Positions 33,347 through 44,317 of a stretch of DNA of 64,000 nt are shown here, in pieces. The notes beneath the pieces were generated by a model that did not search any database, had not been told where the DNA came from, and saw only the letters and a list, made by a program, of their open reading frames with translations. Position numbers and translations under genes: made by a program. The stretch comes from Artemisia argyi. Lineage: Eukaryota > Streptophyta > Magnoliopsida > Asterales > Asteraceae. Each line of letters begins with the position of its first letter. Positions within the stretch are counted from its first letter, which is position 1. The DNA lies in contig CM060692.1 in NCBI GenBank assembly GCA_030686995.1, positions 14,365,465-14,429,464 on the forward strand. Direction: 5' to 3'.

Positions 33347-35503
33347 GAGGAAATTACTTAAATGAACGTTTTACACTAGTACTTTTCCAAAATGAACCTC
33401 GCATAGGAAATTATCGAAAATGAACCTTCAATGTATTAACCGTTGGATGGATTATTAGATTAATTTGTAAGGTTACACGTGTATAAAATAGTTATAGGCG
33501 AGTTGTGGGCGAGATATGAAAAGGTGAAAAGATGAGCGAGGGTTAGGCGAGTTATACGCAATTCATGAGCGATGTTAGCAGCTTGGGCGAGGTTATACGC
33601 GATGTTGTACGCGAGGTTATTGATCAAGGTGTCATTTTCTAGGATTGTGAGTGTTACACGCGAGGTGACAAGCGAGGTAAAAAGCCCTAGGCGAGGTGTT
33701 ACGGCGAGGCCAGAGACCTAGGCGATGTGTACACAGAAATTGAAATTGAATTGTTACACGCGAGCCCTAGGCGAGGTGTTACGGGCGAGGTGAGAGGTAA
33801 CAAGCTGGAGTGTCTAAAGGCCAATATCTATAGGCGATGTGCCACGCGAGGTAGGCCAATATCTAGGCGATGTTCCAACCGATGTTCCAGGCCATGTATA
33901 GTTTCATGAGCGAGGTAACAAGCTGGAGGTGTTACTGGCGAGGTAACAAGCCTAGGCGAATTCCTAGGCAATGTCATTACACGGGCCATAAACTGAAATT
34001 GAAGGTTACCTCGCGTGCGAGGTCAAAGACCCTAGGCGAGGTCAAAGTGCAACGCGAGGTCCCTAGGCGATGTGCAACGTGCAACGCGAGGTCAAAGTGC
34101 AACGCGAGGTCAAAGTGTGCAACGCGAGGTCAAAGTGGCGTCGCTGAATGAAAATTGAATGTTACCTCGCCTGCGAGGTCAAAGTGCAACGCGAGGTCCC
34201 TAGGCGATGTGCAACGCGAGGTAAAAAGCTGAATGAAAATTGAATGTTACCTCGCCTGCGAGGTCAAAGTGAAACGCGAGGTAAAAAGCTGAGTGAAGGC
34301 CCTAGGCGAGGATGTGAACTAGTTGAGCCGCGACCCAAGTTAGAATCTGGTGTTCGGTAAAGACCAAGAAGGGAGTTGTGATTATTACCATTTGATTCTA
34401 TATTGCTTCCTGAATAAGAATACTTATGTGATCTATGATTCTTCGGGGAGTAAGAGTCCATTGATGATGACGGAAGACCAAGTAATGAAGATGAAGAGAG
34501 ATAGATGTGGATGGTTGACCAAGTGATGAAGATGAAGAGAGATAGATAACAGGAAAAGAAGAAAGAGAAAAATATTAAAAGAGATTTTGTGTCAAATCTC
34601 TTTATTTGGTGTTGCACGCATCTCAAAAAGTTCATTTTGGTAAACTAGTAAAAATTGGTTCATTTTAGTATATTGAGTTGGGTATCGGTTCATTTTGGTA
34701 ATTACTTTTTTGGAATATATGGTTGCTAGGCTATAGTAATATAGGGGATGGAACCCAATTACGAGAATGAACGTTAGAGTGAGTGATTTTACAGTAATGA
34801 ACATTTTTTACATCGTTTACCAAAGTGACCAATATATGTAACAATCAACTTTTTCACTTTCTATTCACCCAATATCGTCGCCCGAAATTAATAAGTTTCG
34901 CCCAAAGCCCAAAGCAAAGATGCATATCTGTATCGAGTGAATTTTTTAAAGTAAAGTAACAAGGGATAAAAATCTTGAAGTAAAGTAACATGACTACGAA
35001 TTCAAACAAAAACAATAATTGTCAAAGGCTCAACCTCAACCAATCATTTTTGACTATCATATAGATTTATCCTCAAACTTTATCTTTTCTAGAATTATCT
35101 AATGATAAAAATAATAGGGCTTGATTTTTTCTGTTTTCCTTTTGAAAAAGAGATGTAAGCTTGACTAGACCACCTCGCATAAATCACCTCGCCCAGAAAC
35201 TCACAAGCAAACCAATCATAAAACCACCTCGCTCAAGACCTCGGCTAGATCCTCAACTCCACCTTCGCTCAGATCCTCGCCTACTCGAATTATTCCTCGC
35301 CTAGGCCTCGCCTAAACCTCGCCTACATCTCGCCTAAATCCTGCCTAGTATTCCTTTTATACACGTATACTAGATCTAACGGTTAGAAACTAATTTAGTA
35401 ATATATCTAACGGATAATATCTAAAAAGTTCATTTTTGAATTTTATGTGCGAGGTTTATATGTAAACTATGTGTATGAAGTGTTCATTTAAGTAATTTAC
35501 TCT
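33347..35503. mobile_element. Foldback-type DNA element with GCGAGGT subterminal arrays (copy A)
   Basis: Ends are inverted repeats sharing AAATTACTTAAATGAAC. Inside the left end (33490-34310) GCGAGG occurs about 25-30 times, mostly as GCGAGGT in contexts such as CCTAGGCGAGGT and GTGCAACGCGAGGTCAAAG, with palindromes ACCTCGC-N-TGCGAGGT. Inside the right end (35165-35345) the complement CCTCGC occurs about ten times. The middle (34320-35160) is unrelated AT-rich DNA with repeated GGTTCATTTTGGTA. No transposase. The target duplication is unclear, so the superfamily (Mutator, CACTA or hAT) is not assigned. Open frames inside are repeat artefacts. Confidence 0.7.
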
Positions 35504-35575
35504 AGGGGATGGAGAGGTTGAATATCAAAATATTTGGTTTGAATTTTCTAGATCTGACGGTATGGTGCTCGTCTT

Positions 35576-35602
35576 TTTTTTTTTTTTTTTTTTTTTTTTT
35601 TC
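35576..35602 (+). repeat. Poly-T run
   Basis: About 27 T; the duplicate at 46527 has about 15. Confidence 0.95.
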
Positions 35603-35752
35603 TTTGTTATGTTGAGTATTTTTGTGAAGGCTTACTTGTCAACATTTGAAAGCCACCAGAAGGTTGACGTGTATTTTTTTAGCTGCTACAGTAGAAAAGC
35701 TCCTAGGTAGATATATCTTTGATCTTATTTATATAATTTTTATGTGTTGTTT

Positions 35753-35955
35753 TTTTGAAGGACAAGTTAGTAGTTAGTGATCCGATCTCACAGTAACATC
35801 CAATTGGGCAGTATGCAAGCCTCGAACCTTTCTCCTTAGGGGATAAACCCCACTCATGCTTCTGTTTATTTCGGGCCCCTGAAGGTCCATAGTTCTCCAA
35901 AGTAACCTCCCCAAGATTACCCTTGGTGGCCAACTGAGCTATCCTAGTTGGTTAG
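35753..35955 (-). mobile_element. tRNA-derived SINE, 203 bp (copy A)
   Basis: On the minus strand it begins CTAACCAACTAGGATAGCTC with A box TAGCTCAGTTGG and B box GGTTCGAGGC (about 35820-35829), and ends in an A-rich tail. Flanked by a 16-base target duplication TTTTTATGTGTTGTTT (35737-35752; right copy 35956-35971 with one change). The same SINE with an exact duplication is at 46693-46895. Confidence 0.92.
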
Positions 35956-36104
35956 TTTTTATATGTTGTTTATGCATGTGTTGTTGATGGATCGATTTTT
36001 AGTGTTTAGATTATATTGAGATTGGATTTTTTTTAATATAAATTTTATTAAAAAAAAAGAAAAAAGAAAAAATCTTAAGTGAAATTTGGATGTTTGGTTA
36101 ACTA

Positions 36105-36287
36105 GGGGGTGTTTATTTCGGCTTATATAGCCGGCTTATGGCTTATTTGGTTTTGGGCTTATGTTTTATAAGCTCACTTTTTGTGGCTTATTTTAAAACT
36201 TTCCGTTTTATGTAAGTTCATTATGTCATAATGAATAAACTTGTATAAGCCCAAAAGTGTCAAAATAAGCCGCAAATTAAAAGTGAG
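36105..36287. mobile_element. MITE, truncated left part (copy A)
   Basis: Matches the first 183 bases of the complete element at 47045-47283 and stops where copia-2 begins. Confidence 0.9.
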
Positions 36288-36504
36288 CTCTAGTCCTTAT
36301 CTTTCTTATTTAACGATAGTTAGTCCATACGGTTAACAACTAACGACCGTTTAATCCATTAAGTGTCATAAATATATATATTTCATACATTTAATAAATA
36401 TATATATTTATTTACATTATTCTTGTTTGTAAAGTGTGCAATCCCGAGGTCTCGGGTTCGATCCTAGACATTTACCTATTAATGTTTATACGTAACATTT
36501 AACA
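36288..36504 (-). repeat. 3' LTR of copia-2
   Basis: About 217 bases. On the plus strand it holds the hairpin CCCGAG-GT-CTCGGG followed by TTCGATCC, which resembles a pol III B box (GGTTCGATCC), and twin ATATATATTT tracts. Confidence 0.85.
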
Positions 36505-37299
36505 GCTCCCACTCGTATATTCATTAATAGTAAAATGACATTGGTTAGCGTCTTGCAACACTCCAATGCCCCTAGTCCAATCCGAGCTAAGTTTCCTGGA
36601 AAAACCTTTAATGATTCATCATTATAATTATCCTTTCATTACTAATACCACATTAATAAAGATGTGAGTTTCTTTATTAAAATTTTGTTTCTCGTTTCTT
36701 TATGATTGAACAAAATTACCAAAACATCTGAACGTATTCCAGATAGACTTTGGGCATGGCCATGCAAACATTTTGTCAACCCTACGAGGGGCCCAGCAGT
36801 ATTAAACTTCCAAACAAATCAGAAGGAATAAATTCTTTCTTGACTACAAGAATAACCCATGAACTTTGCAACACTTCTGAAAACAATCCTTATGACTCCA
36901 TGTTACGGTGAGCGGTAGATTGCTTCACAAAAATGCACTACATCCATGACACTTATCTGGTATCTCAAGTCTGAGGATAACTTTAAATATGATTCTCACA
37001 TAAACATTAAATCATATTGTTGGGATAAGTCCAATATTCAATTCATCGAATATTATGTGAAATTGGTATGACTACGCATCAATATACTTTCAAGTATATC
37101 CTAAACCAATACTCAAATTTGTCTTAGTTTAATGATATTCCCATATCATTAATCGACAATGGACATTTAGAATAATAAATTATTCAAGGATCTTAAACAT
37201 GCAAATATAGGATATATTATTAAGACAATGATAAATAAACATAAAACTTATTTTATTCCATTAAAATAATAATTGTACATTACATCCTTTATCCAAACA
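36505..37299 (-). other. Copia-2 3' non-coding region
   Basis: Between the pol stop and the polypurine tract. No open frame of note. Confidence 0.7.
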
Positions 37300-40200
37300 C
37301 TAATCACAAATGGGCATGAAACTTTCAGCTAATCTAAGTCCTACACCTTCAGCATGCTTGTAAAACTTAGTGCCAGGTAGAGGCTTTGTTAATTGATCTG
37401 CCAAGTTATCATCTGTGTGAACTTTGAGCATTTCGATTTCACCTATTTCGACTTGTTCTCGAACATAGTGATGCTTAATCGGGAAATGTCTGGTGCCTTT
37501 CATGATTCCAGGCTCATTGGCAAATGTGATTGCAGCAGAATTGTCACAATACATTTTAATAGATCTTTGAATCGAAGGCATGACTCCAAGCCCTGAAACA
37601 AACTTCCTAATCCAAACAGCTTCCATTGCAGCTTCTGAAGCAGCTATATACTCACTTTCTGTAGCAGACATCGCTAGTACACTCTGCTTTCTGCTCCTCC
37701 AATCCACTGCTCCTCCATTAATGACAAAGACATAACCCGTCTGAGACTTTGTATCATCCTTATCACCTTTCCAAGAAGCATCGCAGTAACCTGTAACATC
37801 AAGTTCTGCCGATGGATTTCCCCCATAAACCAAAAACATATCCTTAGTTGCCCTAAGGTACTTAAGAATATTCTTAACAGCAGTCCAGTGAGCTACACCT
37901 GGATTTTGCTGATATCGACTGGTTAAATTCTGAGCAAACGCCACATCAGGTCTTGTACTTTTTACCGCATACATAATAGATCCCACAGCCGAAGCATAAG
38001 GGACTCTTTTCATGCGTTGCACCTCTGCAGGTGTTGAAGCACAAACCTTGTTGCTCAAGCCATGTTGCTCTTGCATCGGCAAATATCCTTTCTTGGAATT
38101 TTGCATATTGAATCTCTTCAATATTTTATCAATGTAAGCACTTTGGCTTAATCCAATTAATCGCTGAGATCTATCTCTATATATCTTGATTCCCAGAATA
38201 AATGCAGCTTCCCCTAAATCTTTCATAGAAAAACACTTTCCAAGATATGCCTTAACCTTTTGCAAACTTGGAATGTCGTTTCCCATGATCAATATGTCAT
38301 CAACATATAATATAAGGAAAATTACATTACTCCCACTAACTTTGTTATACACATGGCTCATCAAGATTTTGAGTGAATCCATACTTTTTAATCTCACCAT
38401 CAAATCTCTTATTCCATTGTCGTGACGCTTGCTTTAATCCATAAATGGATCTTTTAAGCTTGCATACACGATTTGGGAATTCTGGATTTACATACCCCTC
38501 AGGCTGCGCCATATAGATGTCTTCATCTAGGCGACCATTTAAGAAGGCGGTTTTAACATCCATTTGCCAAATCTCATAGTCATAGTAAGCGGCTATGGCT
38601 ATAAGAATCCTAATTGCCCTTATGTCAGCTACAGGAGAAAAGGTCTCCTCATAGTCAACACCAAAAGTTTGTGTATAGCCTTTAGCTACACAACGGGCCT
38701 TATAGGTGTGTACAACGCCATCCATGTCAGTCTTTTTCTTGTAGAGCCATTTACTCCCAACTAGTTTGGCACCCGGAGGTAGGTCTACTTCTTCCCAGAC
38801 ATCATTGTCTTCCATGGATTGCATTTCCCCATCCATAGCTTCTTTCCATTTGGCCTTTTCAGGTCCATTCATGGCAGCTTTATAACTTGTAGGCTCATCA
38901 AGATCACCCAGTATATTCTCATCACTCTCTACGTTAAGACATAGACGAGTAGGAGCTTTTACTGGTCTTGTTGACCTACGAATGGGAATCACTTCAACTT
39001 CAGGTGGAGGACCTAAACTTTCAGGTTCTACCGGAAGTTGGTTAGTGTTTTCAGAAGGTTCTACATCTTCTTGACCGTCTTCCAGATCATATACTCTCCC
39101 ACTGAATTCTTGAGATATGAGCTCCCTTTCAAGGAAGTCTCCATACCTTGCAACAAATACTTTGTTTTCAGGTGGGTAATAAAAGTAGTATCCCATAGTT
39201 TCCTTAGGGTATCCTACGAAGATGCACTTCACAGATCTTTGTTGGAGTTTGTCTGCTGAGTCACGTTTAACATACGCCTCACAACCCCAGACCTTTAGAT
39301 AAGATAGGTTAGGAGCTTTTCCAGTCCATACCTCATACGGTGTCTTATCAACCTTCTTTGTTGGAACCATATTTAGAATGCGAACCGCAGATTCTAAGGC
39401 ATAATCCCAAAACGAGAAAGGAAGAGTTGTTAGATTATACATAGATCGTATCATGTCTTGCAATGTACGATTCCTTCTTTCAGATACACCATTTTGTTGT
39501 GGAGTATATGGAGAAGTAAGGTGCTGGACAATTCCCTCCTTTGCTAGATAATCTATGAACTCCTGACTCAGGTATTCACCACCTCTATCGGATCGAAGAG
39601 ATTTAATCTTCTTTCCAAGTTGCAACTCTACTTCTGCTTTAAACACTTTGAATGTTTCAAATACCTCATGTTTATGTTTAAGTAAATAAACATAACCATA
39701 ACGGCTGTAATCATCCGTAAATGTTAAGAAGTAGCTAGCACCCCTCCTTGACACATGTCTAAGTGGTCCACACACATCTGTGTGAATAAGACCAAGTAGA
39801 TCATTCGCCCTTTAAATCCTATTTTTAAAGGGTTTCTTAGTCATCTTCCCAGCAATGCAAGATTCGCATTTATCAAATGATTCATCATTGATCTTATCTA
39901 AAAGCCCATCATGTTGCAGCTTTTTCATGCGATCTTTGCCAATGTGAGCAAGTCGACAATGCCAAAGATAAGACGAATCCAGACCTTTCTTGATTCTCTT
40001 ATTGTTGATGCTATACATTGAATTATTTTTAACAAAAGCATTATCATTATCATTCATATCAATTTCAAATACACCATTCACAGCAATAGCATTAAAATAA
40101 AAAACATTATTTAAAGAAACTGAAATTCCATTGCTTGAAATAGTATGCTCAAAACCAAGGTTCAACAAACATGAAAATGAAATTACACCTCTAACAATTG

Positions 40201-41365
40201 ACGGTGCATAATGACAATTATTTAAAGATAGTACTAAGCCCGAAGGCAACACTAAATTAAAAACTCCTATAGCTTCAACTCCTGCATGCGCTCCGTTACC
40301 AACGTGCAAGAATTGTTGTCCATAGGCCAGCTTTCTCTCAACTCTAAACCCCTGCAAGGTATTGCAAATATGAATGCCACATCCCGTATCATATACCCAT
40401 GAATTCAATTTAGGAGTAAGAGTGAATAATTCAATCATAAAGAACGCACCTGATGTGCTGGGGTTACCAGCATCATTCCCCTGCTTCTTGAGTCGCAAGT
40501 CATGAATGTAGAGAGGGCAATTGCGCTTCCAATGACCCTTTTCATGACAATGGTGACAAGCCTGATCCTTCTTGTTTGGCGGATTCACCTTGTTCTGCTT
40601 AGGCTGATGTTGCTTCATCTTGGGTTGAGGTTGATAGGCCATGACCTGCTTGCCTTTATCACCTTTACCTTTGCCTTTGTTCACATGCGATTTCTTCTGG
40701 ATTATCCCCCCATGAATTGCCAACACTTGTGGGGTGGGATTCTTGACCTTGGCTGGTAGACTTTTCTCATAATCAACAAGCAATGCGAGTAATTCTGAGA
40801 CTGTCTTCCCCGAGCAATGCATGTTGAAGTTCTGCACAAAACCAGCAAAATCCTTGTTAAGGGATCTGTTGATCAAGTGCACTTGCACATTCTCGGGGTA
40901 ACCAAAACCAATTCTGTGAAGTTGATCAAAGGAGTCCTTCATCTCATCCACATAATCGGCTACTGGTTTACCATCACCATGCTTGCAGTTGTGTAGCTTG
41001 TCAAGTTCATCATACAATTCAACTGCAAGTGGCTTCTCATAAGACTGCCTAAGCATCTCAAGCATGTCTTTTGGGAACGCGTACTCGTACTTCTTTTGTA
41101 ACTGAGCACTCATGCTAGTGAGCATTAAACAAGCAACCTCATTAAACTTAGCATTAGTCGCCTTCCATTCTGCCTTTGCTTCTGGTGTAGCAGTAGCAGC
41201 TGGTTCAGCAGGACATTCCTCGGTCAAGTAATCCATCTTACCAGACACCCTCAAGACAATTCTGAGCGAACGGTACCAGTCATTGAAATTCTTTCCAGTG
41301 AGTTTCTCTCTCTCAAGATGACTCTTGAAAGCATTAATCACAGTTTGGTTATCGGGTTGAGCCAT
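37300..41365 (-). pseudogene. Copia-2 Gag-Pol polyprotein, one stop and one frameshift
   Basis: Start at 41365 (MAQPDNQTVINAFKSHLERE). Gag with UBN2-type region and zinc knuckle CHHCHEKGHWKRNC; protease WVYDTGCGIHIC; GAG-pre-integrase SYLWHCRLAHIGKDR; stop TAA at 39812; integrase HTDVCGPL, TFTDDYSRYGYVYL, RSDRGGEYLS and QQNGVSERRNR; reverse transcriptase from KWKEAMDGEMQSMEDNDVWE through MDVKTAFLNGRLDE to DEPCV; then a one-base deletion near 38350-38355 shifts the frame; continues VYNKVSGSN, LYVDDILIMGND; RNase H with YCDASWKGDKDDTKS and SATESEYIAAS; end DQLTKPLPGTKFYKHAEGVG. Apart from these two lesions it is complete. Confidence 0.95.
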
Positions 41366-43027
41366 ATCTACAGATAAAGTTCAAATATTAGTATTTTCGA
41401 TAATCAATATCTTCAAGAAAAATAAAATACCCAAGGCTATATTCATATAACCAACTAATTTTCTTGAAAATCTAGGATCTAACTTTACATAGTTTCACCA
41501 CATCAGTTGATCTGCTAGTGGTAAAAGTACAAAAGATAGTAATCTGTCGAACAATAATTGGCAAACAAGATTTCCAATTCCTAGATCATTATGGGATTTA
41601 CTACAAATTGATTCATCAATTTGCCTTGTAAGCATGTTTCATCCCATCTCATGCCTTAAGTTCTAGGTCTCACGCACAACTTAATTAAGTCGTCTACCTT
41701 AGAAACTGTAAAATTACAATTATGGTCTCACGCGTTAAAAGAATTTTACCTTGTTATAGTAATTTAGCCTAGGTCTCACGTTTACTAAATTAAAATTCCA
41801 AGTGTTTCTTATAGGTAGATGGCACGTAACTTAAATTATTAAGGGTATTAATTTTTTATATGTCAATCAAAATTATGTACAAAGATGCATGCACTCATCT
41901 TTATAGCATAAATTTTCATAAAACCTTTTTATATCCAATTCGTGAAATTAATACACAAAGTTTTACTTGAGGTTTATGCCAAAACCCTAAGATGACTTTC
42001 TACAATATATAATTTTAAAAGTAATTCGTTTAAGACATATTCAAGATTGTGATAACCAAGGCAGACTCTAAGGCTCTTTTCTAAGCCTTCAAATCACGGT
42101 TATGAATATCATCTTAAAAGACTTAATTTTAAAACCATATTTGCACAAAACATCATTCAAGCAAAAGTTTATGGATTCAATCTCAAAATAGTAATAAAGT
42201 TTGAATTTTGCTAGTCTCGACTGGGAGCTGATTACCGTGCGAATCGGACCACGAATGTCATAAGACCTTTGCAAGATTCTTACTTTATCACTTTAGGGTT
42301 TCACAATTATTAGTCCGTATTAATTTTCTTTATGAAAACAACCCTTTTATTGCTTACATCAAGTCCAACTAAAAAACAATAAAACAAGTAGCAAAGAAAA
42401 TCAAACAAACAATAATAAATAAGTGAAACAATTAGCCACATGCAAACCGTATTAGAAAAGATCCTAATAAAATCAATTCTAGGTATAATAACGCATGTAA
42501 TCAACTAAGGCCTTCCCCTCTTAATGGAGGTGAGTCACATACATTGACGAATCAATTGCGTAGGCCAAAGCTAAAAACACACCACATAGCATATAAAATT
42601 GATTTTAATATATATATTGGAGTCTTCCCCAATTTAAGATCTATAATAAACATGTGAAAAACAAGATCCATGACTAACATGCATGTAAGTCACGGATTAA
42701 AACCTAACAATTAGCAATATAGGTCACAAGATACGTTCAATTAACCGGTTAATGACCTAGGGTTGCTAGTGATTACACATAATCAAGAAAACCACAAACC
42801 CTTTGAGGAGGGGGAATCCGATCGGCCAAGACACAAAGAAAGAAAACAAGATTTTTAGGGTTAGAGTGTGTGCACAAAAGATGTGTAGGTTTAACCCTTG
42901 GCCTTGTATATATACTAGGTGATATCTTGGAGCACAAGGAAGGCATGAGTCGACCCCTTGGAGTGGGCTTCGACCGGCCATAGAACCCACAAGGGGTTTC
43001 TAGAACCTCCTTGACTCCCAAGTTACA
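41366..43027 (-). other. Copia-2 leader region, non-coding
   Basis: 1.66 kb between the 5' LTR and the gag start, unusually long for copia. It contains four spaced copies of GGTCTCACG (41668-41780). No tRNA-like primer-binding site recognised. Confidence 0.6.
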
Positions 43028-43240
43028 CTCTAGTCCTTATCTTTCTTATTTAACGATAGTTAGTCCATACGGTTAACAACTAACGACCGTTTAATCCATT
43101 AAGTGTCATAAATATATATATTTCATACATTTAATAAATATATATATTTATTTACATTATTCTTGTTTGTAAAGTGTGCAATCCCGAGGTCTCGGGTTCG
43201 ATTCTAGACATTTACCTATTAATGTTTATACGTAACATTT

Positions 43241-43244
<4 letters not shown>
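43028..43244 (-). repeat. 5' LTR of copia-2
   Basis: Differs from the 3' LTR only at GGTTCGATTC against GGTTCGATCC. It directly adjoins the (AT)n tract of copy A'. Confidence 0.85.
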
Positions 43245-43314
<70 letters not shown>

Positions 43315-44317
43315 CTTGACTCTTGAATCGATCATGCATGAAATATGCTAAAATGATAATCATGTATGTCATGCTTTATGTCAATAGCAACAAGAAAAAA
43401 CCATTACCAATAAAATTTTATACGCAATTCAATAATTGTATGAAATTAATAAAAACCACATGTATGCATATAATGAATATCTAAAATTACAAATTTCACT
43501 AAATCACCACCTCCACCCACCAAACCAGCTACCTTCATGATCAAGAAGAGAATGCCATTTTATAAGTTTTTAGTGTTCGCTATTCTTGATAGTTTAATAA
43601 TGTTGACTAACAAAGCTCTCAAATTTTGTATCATCAAATTTTTTGCATGAAAAGTAGCATTATTTGTTGAATACGTACATTGAAATGGCAGAAAAATGTA
43701 AAAGGAAAATGATTATATTTACTCTATGATGTAGATATATACTTACAACTAAGGATCAAAGTAGAATGAATTTTAACAAATTAAATTGCTACTTAATAAG
43801 AATATTAGTTAGGGTCTTTCTAATAATAACTTAATACATTATAGTAAAAAATAATTAAAAGGGAGCTTCATAAATACTGATATATGAAACAAATAATCAC
43901 ACTGAGATAAAATTACGTTCAAATTATGCAAAGATTTTGGCTTCTTTAAACTTCCCTTTACCACCTCCTCTACTACTTTCCTCTTCCTCTTCCCTTCATC
44001 ACTTCTAGCAATCAACTTTCACCTGTAATATTACGTGGCTAACGTAAAACACACGAACATGATAATATGGAGAATAACATGTATAAAAAATGTACCATGC
44101 AACTAATGCATAGATGATAGATGTAAAAAAAATACATTCATGATGACATTCAAACGTAATAACAAAGATTTAATTAAGAGAGAAGTGAGGACTTACCAAT
44201 CATGAATACATTAAACCTGCAAAAGAACAATTCAACATGCATAAATAAGATGTTTTAGTGAAAGTTTATAGAAAGAAGATTGATATGGCAATGAACTTTT
44301 GGATTTTGGTTTGGAAT

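Larger units (their letters stand above)
32257..36289 (+). repeat. 4-kb direct duplication, copy A
   Basis: Repeated almost base for base at 43245-47229. I noted only about eight to ten substitutions, one extra 20-base unit in the GCGAGGT array, and a longer poly-T run (about 27 against 15). Contents: (AT)n, unclassified AT-rich DNA (32341-33346), the foldback element, a SINE, and the left part of a MITE. Copy A ends where the copia-2 LTR begins. Confidence 0.95.
36288..43244 (-). mobile_element. Ty1/copia retrotransposon at a duplication junction (copia-2)
   Basis: LTR-like repeats at 36288-36504 and 43028-43244. On the minus strand they start TGTTAAATGTTACG and end GGACTAGAG. A polypurine tract ACGAGTGGGAGC abuts the 3' LTR (36505-36516). 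Gag-Pol runs 41365 to 37300. There is no target duplication: the left flank is AAAAGTGAG(CT) within a MITE, the right flank is (AT)n. Both LTRs are almost identical (one clear difference), yet the coding frame has a stop and a frameshift. The leader before gag is long (1.66 kb). No standard primer-binding site follows the 5' LTR (TGTAACTTGGGAGTC instead), so the LTR limits could be shortened. Confidence 0.92.

Noticed and set aside
33727..34151. Open frames of 60-93 codons within the GCGAGGT array (and at 44699-45099)
   Set aside because: Arg/Cys-rich translations of a short repeat; no start context, no homology, and frames differ along the array.
34264..34804. Minus-strand open frames of 123 and 70 codons inside the foldback element
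   Set aside because: Both are duplicated unchanged in copy A' only because of the recent segmental duplication; no domain, no splice context, and composition of low-complexity DNA.
35815..35950. tRNA gene on the minus strand
   Set aside because: Only the A and B boxes resemble a tRNA; a 16-base target duplication surrounds the whole 203-base unit, so it is a SINE.
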